The notes beneath the pieces were generated by a model that searched no databases, was not told the origin of the DNA, and was given only the letters and a program-made list of their open reading frames with translations. A stretch of DNA of 64,000 bases, taken from contig JASAND010010780.1 of assembly GCA_030248195.1 (NCBI GenBank), forward strand, positions 1 to 64,000. Reading direction: 5' to 3'. Positions 43,041-54,685 of this stretch are shown here, one piece after another (position 1 is the stretch's first letter; each line of letters starts with the position of its first letter). Made by a program: the position numbers and the translations under genes. The stretch is from Trissonchulus latispiculum (taxonomy: Eukaryota > Nematoda > Enoplea > Enoplida > Ironidae).

Positions 43041-43569
43041 AGTTACTTGAAAGAGAGCAGGCGCCTGTTTCACACTCTAACTATGTTTAATGAAACTCGT
43101 GCAGGCCAAAGGTTGGCTTGTCTTAAACTGAGCCTACGTGTTGTTTGCATTAACACGCACATTAATTATTCTCCACACATTTTCTTACGACAAATAATTA
43201 AAGTGCATATGAGCGAACGCAGATTAGCCTAAAGTGAGGGGAGCCTTCGTACTAAACATTTTGACGCATGCACTTGTGGGAGCGATTTCGCGACCCCTTG
43301 TGGGCGACTTCGCCGAGGGGGGGAATTCCCCCCCCCCTTTCCCCCCCTTGTCCACCTGTGGTCCTATCATACTTAGTTATTCTGGGTTTCTCTTGAGTCT
43401 ACATTCTAAGTATTCCATAATTAAACGCCAAACTGTCGAATCTGATAATTTGAAATAAATTTTAGTTACTCTTCGCATAAGGGTGGGATCAACAAATGGA
43501 ACGTTTGCTATTCTGACTAATACTCGACACGCGCACGCCAATGTGGTAGTCGACAGCCTGATTATTGCT

Positions 43570-43795
43570 TGTGTCTGTAGTAGTTATGGATGCAATGTGT
43601 CATTGAATCACAACTGTCTCAAATATCACAGGTTGAGCAAGCACACTATCCTCGCAGCGGCCACTGGCCAAATAAATGGCATAAATGTTTGCACAGCTGC
43701 GAATCAGGACAACTTCCAATAACAAGCATGATGAAGTTGTGATGGGTTTATGGGTTCTTCAACAATACTGCTAATAAACAAAGAAATAGTATGAA
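43570..43795 (+). pseudogene. Diverged exon of the C2H2 gene family in the left arm
   Basis: GGATGCAATGTGTCATTGAAT, CACAGGTTGAGCAAGCACAC and AATAAATGGCATAAATGTTT match exon 2 of the family in order (finger, linker). The first Cys region and the end are decayed. The mirror copy is at ~54110-54335 on the minus strand. Confidence 0.5.
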
Positions 43796-43855
43796 GTCGA
43801 GGAAACATCCAATCTGGAATTAGCGTTGCAGCTCTCCGATGCAATGCCTTAGTAG

Positions 43856-44215
43856 TAGTGTTGTTCACCGGCCCAATTTTTCGTGGGCCGGCCGGAGTCG
43901 GCCGGCCCAGCTCGCGGCAGCACACCGGCCCTCACTTGCCGGCCGGTCGGCCGGTGCCACTTTTCGCAGGCTATCCAAAGTACAAATAAAAATTCAGATT
44001 TTTGATAGTTTTCAAGGCAGATTTTAGCAAGTTTTAGGCGATAAGCTGCAGGAACGGTCAATGGCCGGTCGGCAGCCTCACATTTGACCGGCCAACCTGG
44101 GTCTGACCGGCCGGCCTGTCAGCGGCCGGCCGGCAGGCCTGTTCTCGGACCCCTCTGGACCTGGGCTGGCCGGAAGCCGGCCAGCCGGTCTAGACAGGGC
44201 CGGTGCACATCACTA
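43856..44215. mobile_element. 360-bp hAT-like MITE, rich in GGCCGGCC (left arm)
   Basis: Ends TAGTGTTGTTCACCGGCCC and GGGCCGGTGCACATCACTA are inverted copies. The 8-bp duplication CTTAGTAG lies at 43848-43855 and 44216-44223. Dense CCGGCCGG repeats inside could form strong hairpins. Confidence 0.85.
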
Positions 44216-45492
44216 CTTAGTAGAAATCTGTGAAGCGAACGGAACGAAGCAGCCGAACGGAAATTGGAACCTGCTAATATTTGATAAAAGACAAATTACG
44301 CTCAGTATTTGTGGTTGATCGATCAGAGATCAGTTGTTGGTACTGACAACGGCCTGTTCGGCAACGAGTGCAATTCAAGTTGCCCTGACCAAAATTATAA
44401 ATGTCTTTATTTATGTTATTCTGCATTTACAACCTGCACCATTTTCTAACTACTGGAATTTTATGTCTGATCTTGAACAATAATGAAATTATTCAGTTCG
44501 TGTTGGCCTTTGAAATTATCTTATCATAAATGGTAAAACACCAAGCAAAACGTGACTGGGATCGAAAGAAAAGCAATGAATAAACTTGCTAAAACAAAAT
44601 TTGCTGATAAACCGCTATCTTATATCCTCATATCACCAATGGAGGGATCTCATACCTCATTTTAATCTTACCTTAGGCCATAGAATCGAAAATGATACTA
44701 TTATATGGTCTTCTAAATTTAAAACTATATATAAAAATTTTACTGTAAAACTAGAAGGAGAGGAGCATTCTCTGTATTTCAATCCGGGTTAAAATCTCAA
44801 CTCCCTCCACACTGAAGAGAGTTGAGATTCAGACATTTCAACCCGAAACCCTACCTAAATTTTCAATCCGAATTTAATGATAACATTGGGTTGGAACCCA
44901 ACCCTGTTATTTGAACCCGGATTTATTCAACCCTGCTTTGATAACATTGCCGCGAAGGTTTCCATCCCAATCTCAACCAAGGCTGAGGTTTCAAATCGGG
45001 TTGAGGTACTTGACAACGGCCCATGGTTTGCTTCTTTCTTTTTCATAAAGACTACATGCCTACCTGCAATATCTAAAACCTGACCAGAGCTGCTAAAATT
45101 TGATACCCGACTTTCATAGGAGATTAAAATGTATTTCCAGCGGTTAAATTTAAATTAAAATTAAATTAATATTTGTTGCCTGGTTCGCAGACTATATTTA
45201 ACGGAACGCAAGGTTGACGCAAATCGCCAAGCGAAACTCATGCTTCCAACTCTGCATAATCCCATGATAAACAAGAAGACCCCAAAAAGGGTATGGCTCT
45301 GCTACTGAGCAGAAAGGTTGCTAATCGCTGATTTATTTATTAGATGATTTTGAATTTCGTAAGCAATTGCACCAGTAATTCATCAGTAATTGCACTTAAA
45401 TTGACGTTCTTCGCACCACACCTATCCACCATTTCGGAGGATTACTTTTTACTTATCTAGCTTGAATATTTCATTCTTATAAGATTTTAGGG

Positions 45493-46095
45493 ACCTTTTT
45501 GCGCTTTTCCCCCAGCACAATTACTTTTGATTTTTTTTGACCAATAACTTTGAAATTTGGTGTGGGTGCATACTGGAGGCTGCTGAATTCAAAAATACAA
45601 AAATTTTAAATTTTTAAAAAAATTTTAAAAAATTTAAAATTTTAGTTTGGTAAGGGGTCCGTCCCGAAAGAGTCTCAAGGGGAACCAAAAACTATTTTGA
45701 AAATTTTGTTGAAAACTTGCATACAGAGGTTTTCTGGGGCGCTGAGCTCGAATCTTAAATCCGTTTTTCAATTCAGCCTTTGGTTAGCTCAGTATAAGCT
45801 TACATGTTAAGCTTACAACTTTAGTTTATACTGGGCTAGCGAAAAGCTAAATCGAAAAACGGATTTGATTCGTGCTCAGCGCAGAAAGACCCCGCATGCA
45901 AGTTTTCAGCAAAATTTGTTCAAAAAATTTTTTGGTTCCCCTTGGTCCCTTATCAAACTAAAAATTTTAAATTTAAAATTTTTAAAAATTTTTAATTTTT
46001 GAATCCATCAGCCTCCAGTATGCACGCATATCAAATTTCAAAGTTGTTGGTCAAAACATCAAAAGTTAGGGCTGGGGGGAAGCGCAAAGGATCCG
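45493..46095. mobile_element. Foldback MITE with ~270-bp arms (left arm of palindrome)
   Basis: TTGCGCTTTTCCCCCAGC ... GCATACTGGAGGCTGCTGAA at the left is mirrored at the right by CAGCCTCCAGTATGC ... GGGGGGAAGCGCAAAG. The centre is near 45800-45820 (AAGCTTACATGTTAAGCTTA). The mirror copy is at 51790-52400. Confidence 0.75.
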
Positions 46096-47805
46096 ATTTT
46101 AGTATCAACCGTGCCCATTTGTAAGTTGACACCGTTTTTATGGTGTCGAATAGGATCGCCTTCAAAATAACGAACGACCGGCTGTTAAGTTCAGGGTCGG
46201 GATTAGGGGTAGATGCTGAGTTCATGATTGTTTGTCTAAAAAAGGTGAAATTAGAAGCCAATTATGAAAAGGATTTTAGGCTTCTGCTCTTAAAAGATAC
46301 ACTCGGAGTAACGGTTCGGATGTTAAAAAAAGATCTTGCAACAGATACTTCTCTTCATCTCTTGCCCCTGAGGCCGAACGTGGGTTTAATTTACAAATCC
46401 TGGATTCATTTGTATGAAGTTGTGTTCATTTTGTAGAAATTATATTTAATCCGCTGGATCTTTTCTAAAACCGGAAAAATTCCCTATTTTAAGTGCTGTT
46501 CTAATGTTTGCTTTTATTTTCGATTATCTGAAGTTAAAATAAGATTTGATTTCCGGCAGCTGACGTTTTGGAATTTGGCACTTCAAATAAGTAAGTTTTG
46601 GATAGAAGTAGCGAGTATGAACATTTTTAATGTAAACTAATAAGTGAATTCGGTTAACGTGATGGTTTCTCTACAATTTCAGGTTATTCAAAATTACAGA
46701 ATACAGTTGCACACTGCTTATAACAAGCTACGGACGGATAAGTTACCACTTCTGCCAATCCACGTAGTTGATATTGGCTGAGTGGAATTTATCATAAAAT
46801 CTCAGAAAGGCTTTCGAGTCTTTCTTTTTAATAGCAGAATTGGGTTCCCATTACTGCAAAACGACACATCTCCTAGACCTGCGCTCTAACGCTTCAGAAA
46901 AAAACATAACAGAAGCGTCAAATATAAGGTTGCGTAAATTCCAAAAGGTCCAAAAAGGGTAAAGCTGGTTGAGACTGACAGCATTAAGAACATGTTGCAA
47001 CTAATCTGCCAAGCTACTAATTGAGAACTGTTCCCAGATGTCCGTAGCCTAATTTGCATAAATATAGCATCAATAAATATTAATATATTCTGTAAATATT
47101 CTGTGTAATCAAAAGTTTGCGGGGGGGTGCAAACATTAGCACAAATGAAAGTGACTTGAGGGGACTGGAAGAAAAATTACAACCTATTTAAAGCAAGAAC
47201 AAATCGTACAAGCACATGCTTAAAAATGAAAGTAGTTCAAATATATGGTTTTGCGAGCATTAGACTCCTTTCGGCTAAAAACGAGCAGAACAACATACTG
47301 TGCCAGTGTTGAAGATAGCATAAATAAGAGTAGAGAGAGGGCGTCCATAGTACTAAACATAGCTATTTTCCGTGGCAATGCTTCTGCCTCCAGGCAGAAC
47401 AACAAGTCGGCTCCCAAAAGGAGCATTATCTCGCTGTTGACATTTAATTTTATAATCGTTTCGCGCAATGGCATGAGCATTCCATAATTTTTCTAAGTAC
47501 AAGTATAAGAGTATTAGCCACTAGATTGTGAAACAAACGATTGCGGTAACTAACCCGATTTCCCAAAGGGACCCCCCATTTGAGGTAGGTTGTCAACAGC
47601 CAGTCAGAATCAGCCATGGACTGCACCAAAAGTTTGAGAATGGCTGTGGAAAAGCAGAAGGCTAAGCTCTATAAATTTTTAAATTGCTATTCTGATGTTA
47701 TTCTAAAAATTTATTGATAAGCCAACTCTTCGCCTTAGCTGCCAGTCCTTCCCGTCCCCACAAACGAGATATGTTTTAGCGATCCCCTCCTCCAAGCGAG
47801 TAGTG

Positions 47806-48130
47806 TTGTTGGGGCCGATGATTTTGACTCGACCGGCCGGACATGTGGCCATGGCTGGCCGCCCGGCCGGGAGATATTTTGCAAATTTTTAGCATTAAAT
47901 GATGCATACAGTTACTCCTGGTTATGTAATAACAGATAAAATCAAGTAGTGTCCTGTTTCTGAAGACCGGCCAGCCGGTGTCGCATGCCAAAATTTCCCC
48001 CATGCTTAATTTTCCCCAGGGGGAAATTCTAGCATGCCAAAATTTCCCCCTCTAATGTTAGCCTAAAAGGGGAAATTCTAGCATGCCAAATTTTCCCCCT
48101 GTAATATTTATCTTGAAAGAGGAGGATTTG
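47806..48130. repeat. Second GGCCGG-rich block and four GCATGCCAAAATTTCCCCC units
   Basis: 47806-47990 has hAT-like GTAGTGTTGTTGGGGCC with GACCGGCCGGAC and ends near GACCGGCCAGCCGGTGTC. 47990-48130 carries four direct units of TAGCATGCCAAAATTTCCCC alternating with AGGGGGAAATTC. The mirror copy is at ~49740-50095. Confidence 0.65.
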
Positions 48131-48605
48131 GCATGTTAAAATTTTCACTTTCGATTTTAATTATAATACCTGGAATTTAGAATTCATACAGGTCCTAACC
48201 TCCTTCCTTTTAAAAAATCTTCATACAACAAGATTTTATAACTCTGGTATTAGGAAGTAACGTAAACCAAGACAAGATATTTAACTGTTAAATTTCCCAC
48301 TTTAATTGTCAGTTTTAATACATATAAACCAAAATTCCCCTTAAAAGTTTAAATTTCTAAGAATTAACTTTTGATTCTAATTTGCAGGTGGGTGATTAAT
48401 GTTAATATTATGAGGACAACTGAGTCTTTGAACAAAAATAAAATTCGAAGAAATTCCGTGAATTTCTGCAATTCAGTACAGTACAGCTTATGCATCACCG
48501 ATCTTGAAACGTAAAACTTATATATTGTCAAAAGTTGAAGAATTGCCCTAGAATGTGGGCTCAAACCACGCCTTTCGAAGAATAGGGATAGGACTAAAAT
48601 TTATA

Positions 48606-48626
48606 AATATAATAATAATAATAATA

Positions 48627-48659
<33 letters not shown>
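48606..48659. repeat. (AAT)n microsatellite at the inner end of the left arm
   Basis: An interrupted AAT run; the right arm starts with the complementary ATT run at 49229. Confidence 0.9.
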
Positions 48660-48660
<1 letters not shown>

Positions 48661-48661
<1 letters not shown>

Positions 48662-49224
48662 TTAGAGTAACCATTCACGTTTACCTAAGTTTCACTTGTT
48701 CTCCTTTACATTAAACAATTTGATAGCTGACACTTTAAAAGTTGTTAGGTATTAAGGTTGTTAGGTGCATAAAACTGAATTTGGGACATTGCTTAAACTT
48801 TGGCGGACAACGGGTGTTTTATTCAAAGTATATTGAATTTTGTAGTATTGTGCACGGTCAAAAAACTTTTAGGAAATATTTTTTACACCATTGCATAGAG
48901 CTTGAATAGACCTGCTCAGAAATGTAAAAACTTTAGAATATCTTCCATTCTGTAGTGCACCAGATAACTTTAAACGGCTGAGTGACGCACTTTGGGGTAT
49001 GACGCACATTGGGCGAATCTACTATAAGCAACTTAAAGCTTTATTTTGAGTTTTTTCAGAATAAAATCATTGTACACCATTTAGTGTTGCATTGTACCAG
49101 TTGGAGTATAATAAAGATTACAGTGGGAAGGGAATATATAAAATCAAAATACGTTGCACCAAATTGTTGTAATTAAGGGAGAACAAAATCGGAAACAAAA
49201 CAAAACATCAAAATCGAAACCTAA

Positions 49225-49225
<1 letters not shown>
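48661..49225. other. Loop of the giant inverted repeat, unique
   Basis: About 565 bp of AT-rich sequence with no inverted partner, no gene and no repeat recognised. Confidence 0.85.
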
Positions 49226-49228
<3 letters not shown>

Positions 49229-49259
<31 letters not shown>

Positions 49260-49286
49260 TATTATTATTATTATTATATATTATAA
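49229..49286. repeat. (ATT)n microsatellite at the inner end of the right arm
   Basis: Complement of 48606-48659, slightly longer. Confidence 0.9.
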
Positions 49287-51789
49287 ATTCTTAGTCCTAT
49301 CCCTATTCTTCGAAAGGCGTGGTTTGAGCCCACATTCTAGGGGCAATTCTTCAACTTTTGACAATATATAAGTTTTACGTTTCAAGATCGGTGATGCATA
49401 AGCTGTACTGTACTGAATTGCAGAAATTCAGCGGAATTTCTTCGAATTTATTTTTGTTCAAAGACTCAGTTGTCCTCATAATATTAACATTAATCACCCA
49501 CCTGCAAATTAGAATCAAAAGTTAATTCTTAGAAATTTAAACTTTTAAGGGGAATTTTGGTTTATATGTATTAAAACTGACAATTAAAGTGGGAAATTTA
49601 ACAGTTAAATATCTTGTCTTGGTTTACGTTACTTCCTAATACCAGAGTTATAAAAAATCTGGTTGTATGAAGATTTTTTAAAAGGAAGGAGGTTAGGACC
49701 TGTATGAATTCTAAATTCCAGGTATTATAATTAAAATCGAAAGTGAAAATTTTAACATGCCAAATCCTCCTCTTTCAAGATAAATATTACAGGGGGAAAA
49801 TTTGGCATGCTAGAATTTCCCCTTTTAGGCTAACATTAGAGGGGGAAATTTTGGCATGCTAGAATTTCCCCCTGGGGAAAATTAAGCATGGGGGAAATTT
49901 TGGCATGCGACACCGGCTGGCCGGTCTTCAGAAACAGGACACTACTTGATTTTATCTGTTATTACATAACCAGGAGTAACTGTATGCATCATTTAATGCT
50001 AAAAATTTGCAAAATATCTCCCGGCCGGGCGGCCAGCCATGTTCACATGTCCGGCCGGTCGAGTCAAAAAAATCGGCCGGCCAACAACACTACTCGCTTG
50101 GAGGAGGGGGATCGCTAAAACATATCTCGTTTGTGGGGACGGGAAGGACTGGCAGCTAAGGCGAAGAGTTGGCTACTCAATAAAGTTTTAGAATAACATC
50201 AGAATAGCAATTTAAAAATTTATAGAGCTTAGCCTTCTGCTTTTCCACAGCCATTCTCAAACTTTTGGTGCAGTCCATGGCTGATTCTGACTGGCTGTTG
50301 ACAACCTACCTCAAATGGGGGTCCCTTTGGGAAATCGGGTTAGTTACCGTAATCGTTTGTTTCACAATCTAGTGGCTAATACTCTTATACTTGTACTTAG
50401 AAAAATTATGGAATGCTCATGCCATTGCGCGAAACGATTATAAAATTAAATGTCAACAGCGAGATAATGCTCCTTTTGGGAGCCGACTTGTTGTTCTGCC
50501 TGGAGGCAGAAGCATTGCCACGGAAAATAGCTATGTTTAGTACTATGGACGCCCTTCTCTACTCTTATTTATGCTATCTTCAACACTGGCACAGTATGTT
50601 GTTCTGCTCGTTTTTAGCCGAAAGGAGCCTAATGCTCGCAAAACCATATATTTGAACTACTTTCATTTTTAAGCATGTGCTTGTACGATTTGTTCTTGCT
50701 TTAAATAGGTTGTAATTTTTCTTCCAGTCCCCTCAAGTCACTTTCATTTGTGCTTATGTTTGCACCCCCCGCAAACTTTTGATTACACAGAATATTTACA
50801 GAATATATTAATATTTATTGGATGCTATATTTATGCAAATTAGGCTACGGACATCTGGGAACAGTTCTCAATTAGTAGCTTGGCAGATTAGTTGCAACAT
50901 GTTCTTAATGCTGTCAGTCTCAACCAGCTTTACCCTTTTGGACCTTTTGGAATTTACGCAACCTTATATTTGACGCTTCTGTTATGTTTTTTTCTGAAGC
51001 GTTAGAGCGCAGGTCTAGGAGATGTGTCGTTTTGCAGTAATGGGAACCCAATTCTGCTATTAAAAAGAAAGACTCGAAAGCCTTTCTGAGATTTTATGAT
51101 AAATTCCACTCAGCCAATATCAACTACGTGGATTGGCAGAAGTGGTAACTTATCCGTCCGTAGCTTGTTATAAGCAGTGTGCAACTGTATTCTGTAATTT
51201 TGAATAACCTGAAATTGTAGAGAAACCATCACGTTAACCGAATTCACTTATTAGTTTACATTAAAAATGTTCATACTCGCTACTTCTATCCAAAACTTAC
51301 TTATTTGAAGTGCCAAATTCCAAAACGTCAGCTGCCGGAAATCAAATCTTATTTTAACTTCAGATAATCGAAAATAAAAGCAAACATTAGAACAGCACTT
51401 AAAATAGGGAATTTTTCCGGTTTTAGAAAAGATCCAGCGGATTAAATATAATTTCTACAAAATGAACACAACTTCATACAAATGAATCCAGGATTTGTAA
51501 ATTAAACCCACGTTCGGCCTCAGGGGCAAGAGATGAAGAGAAGTATCTGTTGCAAGATCTTTTTTTAACATCCGAACCGTTACTCCGAGTGTATCTTTTA
51601 AGAGCAGAAGCCTAAAATCCTTTTCATAATTGGCTTCTAATTTCACCTTTTTTAGACAAACAATCATGAACTCAGCATCTACCCCTAATCCCGACCCTGA
51701 ACTTAACAGCCGGTCGTTCGTTATTTTGAAGGCGATCCTATTCGACACCATAAAAACGGTGTCAACTTACAAATGGGCACGGTTGATAC

Positions 51790-52400
51790 TAAAATCGGAT
51801 CCTTTGCGCTTCCCCCCAGCCCTAACTTTTGATGTTTTGACCAACAACTTTGAAATTTGATATGCGTGCATACTGGAGGCTGATGGATTCAAAAATTAAA
51901 AATTTTTAAAAATTTTAAATTTAAAATTTTTAGTTTGATAAGGGACCAAGGGGAACCAAAAAATTTTTTGAACAAATTTTGCTGAAAACTTGCATGCGGG
52001 GTTTTCTTGGGCGCTGAGCACGAATCTAAAATCCGTTTTTCGATTTAGCTTTTCGCTAGCCCAGTATAAACTAAAGTTGTAAGCTTAACATGTAAGCTTA
52101 TACTGAGCTAACCAAAGGCTGAATTGAAAAACGGATTTAAGATTCGATTCAGCGCCCCAGAAATACCTCTGTATGCAAGTTTTCAAATAAAATTTTCAAA
52201 ATAGTTTTTGGTTCCCCTTGCCAGTCTCTTTCGGGACGGACCCCTTACCAAACTAAAATTTTAAATTTTTTTAAAATTTTTTTAAAAATATAAAATTTTC
52301 AGTATTTTTGAATTCAGCAGCCTCCCAGTATCCCACACCAAATTTCAAAGTTATTGTCAAAAAAAAAAAATCAAAAGTAATTGTGCTGGGGGAAAAGCGC
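51790..52400. mobile_element. Foldback MITE, mirror copy in right arm
   Basis: Inverted counterpart of 45493-46095 with small indels in the A/T runs. Confidence 0.75.
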
Positions 52401-53669
52401 AAAAGCTATCCCTAAAATCTTATAAGAATGAAATATTCAAGCTAGATAAGTAAAAAGTAATCCTCCGAAATGGTGGATAGGTGTGGTGCGAAGAACGTCA
52501 ATTTCAAGTGCAATTACTGATGAATTACTGGTGCAATTGCTTACGAAATTCAAAATCATCTAATAAATAAATCAGCGATTAGCAACCTTTCTCAGTAGCA
52601 GAGCCATACCCTTTTTGGGGTCTTCTTGTTTATCATGGGATTATGCAGAGTTGGAAGCATGAGTTTCGCTTGGCGATTTGCGTCAACCTTGCGTTCCGTT
52701 AAATATAGTCTGCGAACCAGGCAACAAATATTTTTAATTTTAATTTAAATTTAACCGCTGGAAATACATTTTAATCTCCTATGAAAGTCCGGTATCAAAT
52801 TTTAGCAGCTTTGGTCAGGTTTTAGATATTGCAGGTAGGCATGTAGTCTTTATGAAAAAGAAAGAAGCAAATCATGGGCCGATTTTGTCAAGTACCTCAA
52901 CCCGATTTGAAACCTCAACCTTGGTTGAGATTGGGATTGAAACCTTCGCGGCAATGTTATCAAAACAGGGTTGAATAAATCCGGGTTCAAATAACAGGGT
53001 TGGGTTCCAAAACAATGTTATCATTAAATTCGGACTGAAAATTTAGGTAGGGTTCGGGTTGGAATGTCTGATTCAACTCTCTTCAGTGTGGAGGAGTTGA
53101 GATTTTAACCCGGAATGAAATACAGAGAATGCTCCTCTCCTTCTAATTTTACAGTAAAATTTTTATAGCTTTAAATTTAGAAGACCATATAATAGTATCA
53201 TTTTCGATTCTATGGCCTAGGTAAGATTAAAATTAGGTATGAGATCCCTCCATTAGTGATATGAGGACATAAGGAAGCGGTTTATCAGAAATTTTGTTTT
53301 AGCAAGTTTATTCTTGCTTTTCTTTCGATCCCAGTCACGTTTTGCTTGGTGTTTTACCATTTATGATAAGTAATTTCAAGGCCAACCCGAACTGATATTT
53401 CTTTTGTTCAGATCAGACATAAAATTCCAGTAGTTAGAAAATGGTGCAGGTTGTAAATGCAGAATAACATAAATAAAAACATTTATAATTTTGGTCAGGG
53501 CAACTTGAATTGCACTCGTTGCCGAACAGGCCGTTGTCAGTACCAACAACTGATCTCTGATCGATCAACCACAAAATACTGAGCGTAATTTGTCTTTTAT
53601 CAAATATTAGCAGGTTCCAATTTCCGTTCGGCTGCTTCGTTCGATTTCGCTTCACAGATTTCTACTAAG

Positions 53670-54027
53670 TAGTGATGTGCCCGGCCCTGTCTAGACCGGC
53701 TGGCCGGTTCCGGCCAGCCCGGGTCCAGAGGGGTCCGAGAACAGGCCTGCCGGCCGGCCGCTGACAGGCCGGCCGGTCAGACCCAGGTTGGCCGGTCAAA
53801 TGTGAGGCTGCCGACCGGCCATTGACCGTTCCTGCAGCTTATCGCCTAAAACTTGCTAAAATCTGCCTTGAAAACTATCAAAAATCTGAATTTTTATTTG
53901 TACTTTGGATAGCCTGCGAAAAGTGGCACCGGCCGACCGGCCGGCAAGTGAGGGCCGGTGTGCTGCCGCGAGCTGGGCCGGCCGACTCCGGCCGGCCCAC
54001 GAAAAATTGGGCCGGTGAACAACACTA
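53670..54027. mobile_element. hAT-like GGCCGGCC MITE, mirror copy
   Basis: Inverted counterpart of 43856-44215, with the duplication CTACTAAG at 53662-53669 and 54028-54035. Because the flanks match, it was present before the arms duplicated. Confidence 0.85.
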
Positions 54028-54109
54028 CTACTAAGGCATTGCATCGGAGAGCTGGAACGCTAATTCCAGATTGGATGTTTCCTCGACTTCATACTATTTC
54101 TTTGTTTAT

Positions 54110-54335
54110 TAGCAGTATTGTTGAAGAACCCATAAACCAATCACCACTTCATCATTGTTGTTATTGGAAGTTGTCCTGAGTCGTAGCTGTGCAAACATTT
54201 ATGCCATTTATTTGGCCAGTGGCCGCTGCGAACATAGTGTGCTTGCTCAACCTGTGATATTTGAGACAGTTGTGATTCAATGACACATTGCATCCATAAC
54301 TACTACAGACACAAGCAATAATCAGGCTGTATACT
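54110..54335 (-). pseudogene. Diverged exon of the C2H2 gene family, mirror copy
   Basis: Inverted counterpart of 43570-43795 with a few substitutions. Confidence 0.5.
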
Positions 54336-54622
54336 ACCACAATGGCGTGAGCGTGTCGAGTACTATTAGTCAGAATAGCAAACGTTCCATTTGTTCATCC
54401 CACACTTATGCGAAGAGTAACTAAAAATTATTTCAAATTATCATATTCGACAGTTTGGCGTTTAATTATGGAATACTTAGAATGTAGACTCAAGAGAAAC
54501 CCAGAATAACTAAGTATGATAGGACCACAGGTGGACAAGGGGGGGGGGGGGGAATTCTCGTAGTCGCCCACAAGGGGTCGGGAAATCGCTCCCACAAGTG
54601 CATGCGTCAAAATGTTTAGTAC

Positions 54623-54624
<2 letters not shown>

Positions 54625-54685
<61 letters not shown>
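54625..54685. repeat. G34-C27 homopolymer block
   Basis: Thirty-four G followed directly by twenty-seven C, replacing ~20 bp (AGGCTCCCCTCACTTTAGGC) present in the other arm. Confidence 0.95.

Larger units (their letters stand above)
36172..43272 (+). mobile_element. 7.1-kb TIR element E, left copy
   Basis: The left end TGCATGCGTCAAAATGTTTA (to CCCTCACTTTA at 36214) is repeated inverted at ~43230-43272 with 41 of 43 bases matching. CTT flanks both ends (36169-36171 and 43273-43275), a candidate 3-bp target duplication inside the CCCTTGTGG array. No transposase ORF is visible; all frames are shorter than 80 codons. It is a composite of smaller foldback units (38430-39010, 37860-38360, 39780-39958). 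Confidence 0.7.
36172..48660 (+). repeat. Left arm of a giant inverted repeat (about 12.5 kb)
   Basis: Read in reverse complement, this arm matches 49226-62117 along its whole length, by eye about 97-99% identical. For example the 98-codon ORF at 46140-46436 equals the one at 51455-51751 on the other strand. Differences include small indels, a G/C homopolymer, a ~50-bp deletion patched by GAGTTAGG repeats near 37930, and absence of the MITE at 60379. No long gene is present in the arm. Confidence 0.96.

Noticed and set aside
46140..51860. Short ORFs that are identical in both arms (for example 46140-46436 and 51455-51751)
   Set aside because: Their identity reflects the recent inverted duplication, not selection. 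The surrounding non-coding DNA is just as similar and no domain is seen.
52975..53000. Possible tRNA T-arm (GGGTTCAAATA)
   Set aside because: No acceptor or anticodon stem around it; it belongs to an AT-rich repeat present in both arms.
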